Both the position numbers and the translations under genes were made by a program. The notes under the pieces are model-generated. The model did not search any database. It was given only the letters and a program-made list of their open reading frames with translations, and had not been told where the DNA came from. DNA of 64,000 bases from positions 62,001-126,000 of the forward strand of contig CAWATX010000002.1 of NCBI GenBank assembly GCA_963785065.1. The letters run 5' to 3'. Of the stretch, positions 15,954-23,376 are shown piece after piece (positions within the stretch are counted from its first letter, which is position 1; the number at the start of each line of letters is the position of its first letter). The DNA is from CAVSRC01 sp963785065 (lineage in GTDB: Bacteria > Pseudomonadota > Alphaproteobacteria > Rhizobiales > Kaistiaceae).

Positions 15954-16646
15954 TCACCACGAATAGTCCGGCATGTCCCAGTCCTTGATCACGGCCTTCT
16001 GGTTGGCCTTGTACTGGGCGAAATTCTCGGCGTACTTGTTGGCGCCCTCGGCCTTGCCGGCGCGGATGATCTTCTTCAGCTCCATGAAGCCGGCGAGCAG
16101 CGCCTCGGGACGCGGCATGCAGCCGGCGATGTAGAGGTCGACCGGCAGATAGTCGTCGAGCCGCTTGATGGTGTTGTAGCTGTCCCAGTACATGCCGCCA
16201 TTGATGGTGCACGAGCCAAGGCCGACGACGAACTTCGGCTGCTGCATCTGCTCATAGGAGCGTATGGCACGCTTCAGCGTTTTCACCGACAGATAGCCGG
16301 AAATCATCAGGAGGTTCGACTGGCGCGGCGTCGGCCGCCACTGGATGCCGTAGCGATAGGCGTCGAAGCGCGGCGTCATCAGCGGCCGCATCTCGATGGC
16401 GCCGCAGCCGGTGCCGAAGCCGAGGATCCACAGGCTGTTGGCCCGCGCCCAGTTGTAGAAGTCCTCGACGATCTTGGAATAGGCCTTGGGATGGACCTTG
16501 GGCGGCGCCTCGCAGAAGTAGTCCTGCAGCGGATTGATCTCGATGGTCTGGCCATCGGGGGTCTCAACCGTACGCGGCCGAAGCTCCTCGCGCAGCGGGA
16601 CCTTGGTTTCGGTGTTCTTCAGGAACTTGGGGTCGACGTGTTTCAT
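15954..16646 (-). CDS. NuoB/MbxJ-like Fe-S subunit with only three N2-type cysteines
   Basis: 230 residues. Recognisable NuoB blocks are GFGTGCGAIEMRPLMTPRFD (Cys81), VVGLGSCTINGG (Cys146) and YIAGCMPRPEALLAG (Cys176). Complex I NuoB has a tandem Cys-Cys before AIEM; here the second is Gly82. There is also no hydrogenase-style CxxC, since residue 78 is Gly. Three protein ligands would leave one iron of the proximal cluster open, the site-differentiated cluster described for the archaeal MBS sulfane reductase. An N-terminal extension of about 65 residues containing Cys45 is unusual, and Cys45 is a possible but unlikely fourth ligand. Upstream and downstream genes are NuoH- and NuoC-like. Confidence 0.88.
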   Translation of the reverse strand: MKHVDPKFLKNTETKVPLREELRPRTVETPDGQTIEINPLQDYFCEAPPKVHPKAYSKIVEDFYNWARANSLWILGFGTGCGAIEMRPLMTPRFDAYRYGIQWRPTPRQSNLLMISGYLSVKTLKRAIRSYEQMQQPKFVVGLGSCTINGGMYWDSYNTIKRLDDYLPVDLYIAGCMPRPEALLAGFMELKKIIRAGKAEGANKYAENFAQYKANQKAVIKDWDMPDYSW

Positions 16647-16650
16647 CGGT

Positions 16651-17556
16651 TCACACCATCAGGATGGCGAGGACGCCCACCGGCAGCCCCCATTTGAAGA
16701 AGAAGCGGAGAGAGTGTTCGACGTGGAAACGCGGATAGACGACGCCGATCACGGCCGAGACCATGTAGAGGAGGAAGACCTTGATCGCGAACTCGCCCCA
16801 GTTGGTGGCGCCGCCGAAGAACAGGTTCATGTAGACGACGATCTTGGCGATCGGGAACAGGTTCCGGTTGGTCTGCAGCAGCGCCAGATAAGCCGAGTGG
16901 AACTCGGTCGGCGGGCCGATCGGAATCTCCTGCGGCGCCAGCACCACGTCGAAGGGCGAGCGCATCATCGAGCCGACGAAGGAGATCATCGCGGCCAGCG
17001 TCGCCAGCGGAGCGGTGAACAGCGTCCAGTTAAGGAACGAACCCTGCTGGGCGGCGACGATCTTGGTGATGTCGAGCGTGCCGTAGTGCAGCGAGATGGC
17101 ATAGACGGCGAGCGCCAGCGGCAGCTCCGCCATGGTTACCTGGGTGAGGCCGCGCGAGACGCCGATCGCCGAATAGGGATGGCCTGATTCGCCGGCGCCG
17201 AGCGCCATGCCGAGCGACCCGAAGAAGACGAAATAGAGCGCCAGGATGAGGTCGCCGGCATTGGAGAAGTTCTGGTTCCACGACGAGCCGAAGATGGTCG
17301 GCACGAACATCAGCAGGCCGACACCGCCGGTCAGCCGGAAGACCGGGCCGAGATAGTACATCACCCCGTGCGAGATCTTCGAACGCAGCGAGAAGTTCTT
17401 GAACAGGTCGATGTAATTCTGCCAGACCGGGATGCCGTAGCGGCCGCTTGCGCGCGCTGCGATCTTGCGCACCACCGCGGTCATGATCAGCCCGTAATTG
17501 ATGACGATGAACAGCGTCAGCAGGGCATAGACGAGCTGCATCCACTGGAAGCTCAT
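16651..17556 (-). CDS. NuoH/MbxM-like membrane subunit
   Basis: 301 residues, about eight TM helices. Conserved NuoH/group-4-hydrogenase elements are GAGESGHPYSAIGVSRGLTQVTMAELPLAL (quoted in part: SRGLTQVTMAELPLAL) and MMRSPFDVVLAPQEIPIGPP. It is the quinone-module/proton-wire subunit that couples the cytoplasmic arm to the antiporters. Its start overlaps the end of the double antiporter gene (ATGA at 17553-17556), showing coupled translation. Confidence 0.9.
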   Translation of the reverse strand: MSFQWMQLVYALLTLFIVINYGLIMTAVVRKIAARASGRYGIPVWQNYIDLFKNFSLRSKISHGVMYYLGPVFRLTGGVGLLMFVPTIFGSSWNQNFSNAGDLILALYFVFFGSLGMALGAGESGHPYSAIGVSRGLTQVTMAELPLALAVYAISLHYGTLDITKIVAAQQGSFLNWTLFTAPLATLAAMISFVGSMMRSPFDVVLAPQEIPIGPPTEFHSAYLALLQTNRNLFPIAKIVVYMNLFFGGATNWGEFAIKVFLLYMVSAVIGVVYPRFHVEHSLRFFFKWGLPVGVLAILMV

Positions 17557-20500
17557 GACACGCCTCCCATGGCGATGAGGTAGACGGCGATGACGAAGAA
17601 GAGCACCTGCACGGCGTAGGTCTGGCCGTTGCCGGTGTAGAGCCGGCGGCCAAACTCGGCGGTACCAGCGAGCGTGTCGGTGACGCCGCCCCAGAAGGTG
17701 GTGGCGACCGGTGCCTCGATGAACCCCACCGCCTTGCGATAGGGCGCGAAGAAGTTCCAGGCGAAGTGGGTGGTCTGCGGCTTGTACGGCCGCTCTGCGG
17801 AATAGACGATGTTGAACTGCTTCACCCACTGGGCATTGTGGTTCATGCCGACCAGGATCGCGAACACCGCCACGAAGATGACCGCGATGACGATCATGAT
17901 CACCACCGGGTTCCAGTAGCCGTACTGCGAGATGATCTCGCGTCCCTGCCAGATCAGCGGCTTGTCGTTGAACAGCGTGCCGATGTAGCCGTCGACCCGC
18001 TGCAGGGCCATGCCCGGCAGGACGGCGAAGGCGATCAGAAAGGCGACGTAGGCCATCTGCGGCACGACCAGCCAGAACGGGGCTTCCTTGAGCTTCCTGT
18101 GCTCATCCTTGAGCTGGCCGAGGAAGATCGTGTGGATCAGCCGGAAGAGGTAGAGGAAGCCGACCGGGCCGGCCATGAAGATGAGGACCAGCGGCAGCTT
18201 CTGCCCGCCATCAAGGATGGCCTGATAGAAGATCCAGCGCCCGCCGAAGCCCGACAGCGGCGGCACGCCCGACATGGCGATGATGCCGACCAGCACCGAG
18301 ACGAAGGTGAAGGGCATGAGCGTGATCAGCCCGCCCATCTTGTACATGAGCTTGGTGTGGGTGCGCTTGTAGACGCCGCCCACCGCCAGGAAGAGCATCG
18401 ACTTGTAGACGTAGTGGTTGATGACGAACATCAGCGCCAGCAGCCAGCCGAGGTGGTTCATCAGCGCCAGGCCGAAGAGCGCGTAGCCCATCTGCGAGAT
18501 AGAGGAATAGGCGAGCAGTCGCTTGGCGTCCTCCTGGAAGACCGCCAGCACCGCGCCGATGAAGGCCGACAGCGCTCCGATCCACACCAGGACATGGGTG
18601 AGGTCGATGCCGTAGAGGGTCTGGTGGCCCATGTGGGTCAGCAGCAGCCACAGGCCGAAGAGGCCGGCCTTGAGCAGGATGCCCGAGACCATGGGCGAGA
18701 CGTCGGTCTCGGCCTCGGCATGGGCGCCGGGCAGCCAGATGTGCAGACCGATCGAGGCGGTCTTGGTCATGAAGCCGAGCGCCAAGAGGACGAAGACGGC
18801 CGGCGCCAGCGTGGCCGGCACGGCCTTCAGCCCGTCGAGGGCGAAGGGTTGCACGCCGCCGGCGGCAAGCGCGAAGCCGGCAAGCAGCGCGAAGGCGCCG
18901 CCGAGCGAGAAGAGGATATAGGACAGAGCGTGTGGCTCGGAGAGCTTGCCGCGCAGGATGAGGAAATAGGACCCGATGGTCAGCACCTCCCAGGCGGCGA
19001 AGAAGGTGAAGCTGGTCTGCGCTTCGATCAGCACCGCGAGGCCGGCATACATGAGCATGGCGGAGGGATAGAAGCCCGTCCGGCGGCCATCTTCGGTGAA
19101 GGAGGCCAGGAAAATGACCGCGCCGCCGAGCAGCATGATGATCGCGAAGATCATCTGCATCGGGTTGTAGGCCGAATAGCGGAAGGCGAACCACGCCACC
19201 AGGCCGGCAATGGCGATCACGTTCTTTGCCCTCGCCGGCAGAACGTCGAGCGGCAGGAAGGCGAGCGCAAAGAGGATCGGCACGGCGGTGAGCAGGTTGA
19301 GATTGCCGCTGTCCGCCCCCCAGACGAAGCCGAGAGCCCAGCCCGCGGCGAGCGCCACGAAGGTCGGCACGGTCCGCGACAAGGCAAGGTCCGAGGCCGC
19401 AGTATCGGCCTCCCGCTTCATCGCATAGCCGAACCAGCGGAACATGTAGCCCGCTTCGATCAGAGCACCGGCGAGGATCAGCGCCAGGATCGGCAGGCGG
19501 TCGGCGGCGACCAACGCATGGGCGAGGCTCCACTTGGCGTAGAAGCCGGGGAACGGCGGCAGGCCGGTGAGCATGGCGATGAACGAGGCGAAGGCGAAGA
19601 TCAGCACGGGATTGGCGCGCAGCGCCGCCCAGTCGAAGAGCCTGCGGCCGCGGACGAAATCGGAGAGCCAGAAGAGACCTGCCTTGGCCGCCGCATGGGT
19701 GATGAGGATGCCGCCGGCGACGAAGAAATAGTTGGCGCCGAGAATGTCGCGCTGGCCAATGACGGCGAGCACCAGGCCGATCTGGCCGACCGAGGAATAG
19801 CCGAGCAGCCGGCGATCGTGGGTCTGCGACAGCGCCAGAACGTTGGCGGCGAGGAAGGTAACCAGCCCGACGCCGGTCGCCAGCGGCAACCAGGCAGGCC
19901 CGGCCGCGGCAAACAGCTTGTCGGCGGCAAACAACGCGGCCGTGCCGGATGCGGCGGAGAACAGCGCCGAGAAGCCGGGATGGGCCGACTCGTAGATATC
20001 GAGCGCCCAGCCATTAGCCGGAAACGGCTTCAGCTCGAGCAGCAGCGCGATGAGCACCAGGAAGAGCGCCAGCGACGCACCGTGGAAGGCCATGGGCGTG
20101 GCGGCTATGTCGTCGATATTGAGCGAGCCGTTGGCGTGATAGGTGAAGATGATGCCGATGAGCAGCAGCACCGAGATCACCTGCGCCACGATCAGATACT
20201 TGAAGCCGGCGGCGATGGCGCGGCCGTCTTCGGAGAGCAGAACCAGGCCGGCCGAGGCGATGACGATCAGCTCGACGAAGACAAAGAGGTTGAAGACGTC
20301 GCGGGTCATAACCAGGCCGGAGAGCGCCATGATGAGCACCAGCAGAACGGCCATCGCCCGTTGGCCGCGGGCGAGCAGTGCATCGCGCATGGCAAGCGAC
20401 GACAGCAGACCGGCGACCGTGATGACGGAAAGAAGCGTCGCCTCGGCAAGGCCGATGCGCAGGTTGATGGCAAACGGCGGCGGCGTGCCGGCGGTAGTGA

Positions 20501-20681
20501 TGTCGACGGGGGCAGCCGCGCCGGTGGCCAGGGCCACCGTCCAGGAGAGCGCGACCACGGCCATGAAGGCGAGGATCAGCGTCGTTGCGAGATAGGCCGA
20601 TTGCTTCTGGTCCCCGCGCAGGAGGCCGAGGGCAAAGGCTCCGCCGAGCCCGACGACGATGAGGAAGAGGGCGCTTACCAT
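17553..20681 (-). CDS. Tandem fused antiporter-like subunit (two NuoL/M/MrpD modules)
   Basis: 1042 residues, about twice the usual size. The start is the ATG at 20681, which overlaps the MrpC stop; the same frame is open further upstream but reads out of frame through mrpC. Module 1 (about 1-500) has TM5 glutamate Glu137 (NLFVFVE), Lys218 (LELKPFP), RLLGYSSVGQIG and THAAAKAGLFW. Module 2 (about 505-1042) has Glu565 (FFAAWE), Lys640, Lys671 (31 apart, exactly as in NuoM Lys234/Lys265), KRLLAYSSISQMG and INHYVYKSMLFL. Both modules therefore keep the ion-pumping Glu/Lys set. In archaeal MBX/MBS these are two genes (H and H-prime) in the same operon position; here they are one polypeptide. The C-terminus resembles NuoL. 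Confidence 0.93.
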   Translation of the reverse strand: MVSALFLIVVGLGGAFALGLLRGDQKQSAYLATTLILAFMAVVALSWTVALATGAAAPVDITTAGTPPPFAINLRIGLAEATLLSVITVAGLLSSLAMRDALLARGQRAMAVLLVLIMALSGLVMTRDVFNLFVFVELIVIASAGLVLLSEDGRAIAAGFKYLIVAQVISVLLLIGIIFTYHANGSLNIDDIAATPMAFHGASLALFLVLIALLLELKPFPANGWALDIYESAHPGFSALFSAASGTAALFAADKLFAAAGPAWLPLATGVGLVTFLAANVLALSQTHDRRLLGYSSVGQIGLVLAVIGQRDILGANYFFVAGGILITHAAAKAGLFWLSDFVRGRRLFDWAALRANPVLIFAFASFIAMLTGLPPFPGFYAKWSLAHALVAADRLPILALILAGALIEAGYMFRWFGYAMKREADTAASDLALSRTVPTFVALAAGWALGFVWGADSGNLNLLTAVPILFALAFLPLDVLPARAKNVIAIAGLVAWFAFRYSAYNPMQMIFAIIMLLGGAVIFLASFTEDGRRTGFYPSAMLMYAGLAVLIEAQTSFTFFAAWEVLTIGSYFLILRGKLSEPHALSYILFSLGGAFALLAGFALAAGGVQPFALDGLKAVPATLAPAVFVLLALGFMTKTASIGLHIWLPGAHAEAETDVSPMVSGILLKAGLFGLWLLLTHMGHQTLYGIDLTHVLVWIGALSAFIGAVLAVFQEDAKRLLAYSSISQMGYALFGLALMNHLGWLLALMFVINHYVYKSMLFLAVGGVYKRTHTKLMYKMGGLITLMPFTFVSVLVGIIAMSGVPPLSGFGGRWIFYQAILDGGQKLPLVLIFMAGPVGFLYLFRLIHTIFLGQLKDEHRKLKEAPFWLVVPQMAYVAFLIAFAVLPGMALQRVDGYIGTLFNDKPLIWQGREIISQYGYWNPVVIMIVIAVIFVAVFAILVGMNHNAQWVKQFNIVYSAERPYKPQTTHFAWNFFAPYRKAVGFIEAPVATTFWGGVTDTLAGTAEFGRRLYTGNGQTYAVQVLFFVIAVYLIAMGGVS

Positions 20682-21028
20682 TTCAGGTCTCTGAAGTCGG
20701 AGATGTCGAGACTGCGGCCTTTGCAGAAGAGCTGGTAGGCATAGGCCAGCATCAGCGCCGTCACCCCGAGCCCGATGACGATGGCCGTCAGCACCAAGGC
20801 CTGCGGCACCGGGTCGATGATCTTCGCCGCGGCTTCGGCCGGCGAGATCGTGTCGAGGATCGGCGCGGTGCGCCCCGGGAGCACGCCAACCGCGACGAGC
20901 ACGACATTGACCCCGGTATCGGCCACGGTGAACCCAATGATCATGCGGATAATGTCGCGGTTGGTGAGCGCCCCGTAGAGCCCCATGAGGACAAGGATGA
21001 AGCCAGTAGCGAGCGCGATCTGGATCAT
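20675..21028 (-). CDS. mrpC: MrpC/NuoK-like subunit
   Basis: 117 residues, three TM helices. MGLYGALTNRDIIRMIIGFTVADTGVN is the MrpC/NuoK first half (here with Asp in place of the usual Glu), and DPVPQALVLTAIVIGLGVTALML is the conserved third helix. The tail continues about 20 residues beyond the last helix (LDISDFRDLKW). It overlaps both neighbours: its ATG overlaps the MrpB-like stop, and its TAA lies inside the antiporter start. Confidence 0.92.
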   Translation of the reverse strand: MIQIALATGFILVLMGLYGALTNRDIIRMIIGFTVADTGVNVVLVAVGVLPGRTAPILDTISPAEAAAKIIDPVPQALVLTAIVIGLGVTALMLAYAYQLFCKGRSLDISDFRDLKW

Positions 21029-21732
21029 GCCGCGTCCCCCGTTTCTTCAAAGCTTTCCAGGATGGAGGAGAACTCGGCCCCCACCTTGAGCCCGATCAGC
21101 ACGTAGATGACCGGAATGGCGCCGGCCGAAAGCAGGCTGCCGAAGGCACCGAGCGGCAGGATGCGGTTGTCGAGGAAGCCGCCGGCCAGCGCCACGCCGG
21201 CGAGGCCGACCAGCACGTAGAGGAAGCCGGAGCCGCCTTCGGTGCGCGAGATGAGCTGGTGGCTGAAGCGCTTTTCGGGATCGGCGAGCAGCATCAGCAG
21301 CACGCCGGAGGCGAGCACCGCCCCGCCCTGGAAGCCGCCGCCGGGGGTCAGGTGCCCGTTGACGAAAACATAGGCGCCGAAGAGCGCGATCAGCGGCACC
21401 AGCAGGCGGGCACCAGTGTTGAGCAGCTCGCCGGAGGGCAGCACGCCGGAGCCGGGCGCACAGCGCTGGCCGCGGACCTGGCTGAGCACCAGCCCGATGA
21501 TGGCGGCGGTGAGGAAGAGCACCGTCACCTCGCCCAGCGTGTCGAGGCCGCGATAGGTGACGATGATGGCGGCGACGATGTTCTGGGCACCGACGTCGCT
21601 CGCCGTGTGCTCGGCGTAATAGAGTGCCGAGCGGTTGAGGGTCGCATCGGGCGCATAGCCGCCGAGCAGGATGAAGAAGGCACCACCGAGCAGGATCAGC
21701 AGCACCAGGACGATGGCATGGCGCGTGGTCAT
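21025..21732 (-). CDS. MbhE + MrpB-type fused membrane subunit
   Basis: 235 residues. The first about 95 match the C-terminal end of MrpA / MbhE (NIVAAIIVTYRGLDTLGEVTVLF), and the rest is an MrpB domain (ARLLVPLIALFGAYVFVNGHLTPGGGFQGGAVLASG). Free-standing MrpB is about 140 residues, so the gene is a fusion of two small Mrp modules, as seen in MBX-type operons. It contributes to the sodium/proton module. Its ATG at 21732 overlaps the DUF4040 gene stop by four bases. Confidence 0.88.
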   Translation of the reverse strand: MTTRHAIVLVLLILLGGAFFILLGGYAPDATLNRSALYYAEHTASDVGAQNIVAAIIVTYRGLDTLGEVTVLFLTAAIIGLVLSQVRGQRCAPGSGVLPSGELLNTGARLLVPLIALFGAYVFVNGHLTPGGGFQGGAVLASGVLLMLLADPEKRFSHQLISRTEGGSGFLYVLVGLAGVALAGGFLDNRILPLGAFGSLLSAGAIPVIYVLIGLKVGAEFSSILESFEETGDAA

Positions 21733-21983
21733 GACCGGTCCTCCCGACGCATGCGCCCGAGCACGAAGAAGAAGAGGAAGGTGGTGAGCCCCGATCCGAT
21801 CGCCGCTTCGGTCATCGCCACATCGGGCGCGGCGAGCAGCAGGAAGAGAACCGAGGCGAACAGGCTGACGAGGCCGGCGCCGAGCACCGCCGTCGCCCGC
21901 TGGCCGGTGAACAGCGCCACCGCCGCCATGCCGATCATGGCGACAGCCAAAATGAGGCTCATCGGCAGAAGGAGTGCGCTCAT
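21729..21983 (-). CDS. MbhD / DUF4040 subunit
   Basis: 84 residues, three hydrophobic segments. AAPDVAMTEAAIGSGLTTFLF is the DUF4040 signature found in the C-terminal part of MrpA and in MbhD. There is no full MrpA in this operon. This piece and the N-terminal part of the next gene supply the MrpA tail. Overlaps on both sides are four bases (ATGA). Confidence 0.88.
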   Translation of the reverse strand: MSALLLPMSLILAVAMIGMAAVALFTGQRATAVLGAGLVSLFASVLFLLLAAPDVAMTEAAIGSGLTTFLFFFVLGRMRREDRS

Positions 21984-22312
21984 GCGAGGTCTTCTCCGTC
22001 TTCGGCCAGCTGGTCGGCATGCGCCACCGGCCGGATCCCGGCGCGATGGGTGGCGCGGGCGAGGAACTGGCTCGACAGGGGGTTGGTGAACATCACGAAG
22101 AGAACGATCAGCAGCAGCTTGATCGACCAGCCGGGCACAAGCAGCGCCGCACCGAGGAGCGTCAGCAGCGTGCCGAGCGTGGTGGCCTTGGTGCCGGCCT
22201 GGATGCGGGTATAGGTGTCGGGCATGCGGAAGAGCCCGAGGCCGCCGAGTGCCAGGAACAGGGATCCGGCGAGCAGCGACAGGGCGCCGAGGAGCGAAAG
22301 CAGACCGCTCAT
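21980..22312 (-). CDS. mrpG: MrpG/MnhG-like subunit
   Basis: 110 residues, three TM helices. LGLFRMPDTYTRIQAGTKATTLGTLLTLLGA is the MrpG core, followed by NPLSSQFLARATHRAG. The hydrophilic tail of about 20 residues (PVAHADQLAEDGEDLA) is acidic. It is translationally coupled to mrpF and to the DUF4040 gene by four-base overlaps. Confidence 0.92.
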   Translation of the reverse strand: MSGLLSLLGALSLLAGSLFLALGGLGLFRMPDTYTRIQAGTKATTLGTLLTLLGAALLVPGWSIKLLLIVLFVMFTNPLSSQFLARATHRAGIRPVAHADQLAEDGEDLA

Positions 22313-22572
22313 TGCTCGCCTCCTTCGAGATAGCGGGCGGCGACGATGACGCCGAGGAAAGAGAGCAGCGCATAGACCAGCGCGACATCGAGGTAGATCT
22401 CGCGGCCTGTGGCCAGCGCCACCAGCACGATGCCGGTCACCGAGATGATGGTGAGCACGTCGAAGGCGACCACCCGGTCGACGGTGTGCGGTCCCACGAC
22501 AAAGCGGTAGAGCGCCAAGAGAAAGGCCACCGCCACCGCGACCCCGGCAAGGGTCAGCAACAGATCAGCCAT
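22309..22572 (-). CDS. mrpF: MrpF/MnhF-like subunit
   Basis: 87 residues, three TM helices with the MrpF segment RFVVGPHTVDRVVAFDVLTI (Asp in the first cytoplasmic loop) and IYLDVALVYALLSFLGV. It overlaps mrpE by eight bases and mrpG by four. Confidence 0.92.
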   Translation of the reverse strand: MADLLLTLAGVAVAVAFLLALYRFVVGPHTVDRVVAFDVLTIISVTGIVLVALATGREIYLDVALVYALLSFLGVIVAARYLEGGEQ

Positions 22573-23062
22573 ACATGACCTCCAGATAGCGTTCGAAGCC
22601 GGCGGCAATGGCGCGGGTGGCGGCTTCCGCTTCGGTCGCCTCGGCAACAACCCAGTGGATGTAGAGCCACTCGCCTTTCATCTCGACGGAGAGGGTGCCT
22701 GGCGTGAGGGTGATGGAATTGGCAAGCAGCAGCCGGGCGATCGGATTCTTCAGGCCGGTGCGCACCCTGACGATCGCCGGCCTGACCGGCAGGTCGGGCG
22801 TCAGCACCAACCCGGCCATGGCGAGGTTCGACTTGACCAGCTGCAGCAGAAAGTAGCCGACATAGGCGAACGTCGCCGCAATGGACGCGGGCGTGAAGCG
22901 ATAGCCGGAAAGATAGGAGAGGTTGGCGGACAGCGTCACCGCCACCAGGCCGGCGACGAGCACGCCAATAGCCACCGATTCGACGGCAAGCGAGCCGTTG
23001 AGCAGGAGCCAGAACAGGAGGAGCGAGGCGAAGAGCCCGATCGGCTTGGCCGTTGCACCCAT
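22565..23062 (-). CDS. mrpE: MrpE/MnhE-like subunit, first gene of the MBX-like operon
   Basis: 165 residues. The N-terminal hydrophobic pair (FASLLLFWLLLNGSL) is followed by the MrpE features YVGYFLLQLVKSNLAMAGLVL and NSITLTPGTLSVEM...LYIHWV. The ATG at 23062 is preferred; an earlier in-frame start 12 codons upstream adds only an Arg/Gly-rich stretch. Upstream is the 314-bp gap that must hold the promoter of the whole 13-gene operon. Confidence 0.9.
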   Translation of the reverse strand: MGATAKPIGLFASLLLFWLLLNGSLAVESVAIGVLVAGLVAVTLSANLSYLSGYRFTPASIAATFAYVGYFLLQLVKSNLAMAGLVLTPDLPVRPAIVRVRTGLKNPIARLLLANSITLTPGTLSVEMKGEWLYIHWVVAEATEAEAATRAIAAGFERYLEVMYG

Positions 23063-23376
23063 GGAAATGCGTCCCCTTCCTCCAGCCCCTCCCCTCAAAT
23101 GCCGAGGCGATCGGCGGGGGTCAGCGGGGGCTGGTGTGCTTCAATCTCGGAGGGGAGAGAACCATACATTCGAAGATTGCAATTTGACTTCGGACAAGTC
23201 CGGCCCGGCTTTTTTTCCGGCGTCCGAAGGCAAACCCTTGGATTTCCGGCAAATCGCTCAAACGGCCTTGGCGGATAGAAACGTCTCTCTGGAGTTTTTC
23301 TTTTTCCGATTCGACCTGGCGGGGATCCACCTGCCAGCCCGGCGCAGAGGTGATTCTCCCCGTCCCCTCGCCCGGG
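23063..23376. promoter_or_regulatory. Intergenic region upstream of the MBX-like operon
   Basis: 314 bp between the end of the TRAP operon and mrpE, all same-strand. It is visibly more AT-rich in the middle (23150-23310) than its neighbours, as expected for promoter DNA. I cannot pick a convincing minus-strand -35/-10 pair. On the plus strand a small stem GACTT/AAGTC (about 23186-23200) precedes a T7 run at about 23210, which looks like a terminator in the wrong direction for the flanking genes. No coding frame with family resemblance was found. Confidence 0.35.

Noticed and set aside
12422..17556. [NiFe] hydrogenase (group 4) or ordinary complex I
   Set aside because: The large subunit lacks the C-terminal DPCxxC, and maturation genes are absent; complex I's NuoEFG, NuoA, NuoJ and N2 tandem Cys are missing.
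20682..21050. N-terminal extension of the double antiporter upstream of 20681
   Set aside because: The frame is open but reads antiphase through mrpC with Arg/His-rich nonsense; ATG 20681 starts a normal TM helix.
23180..23216. Rho-independent terminator (stem then T7) between TRAP and Mrp operons
   Set aside because: It points along the plus strand while both flanking operons are on the minus strand; the stem is only 5 bp.
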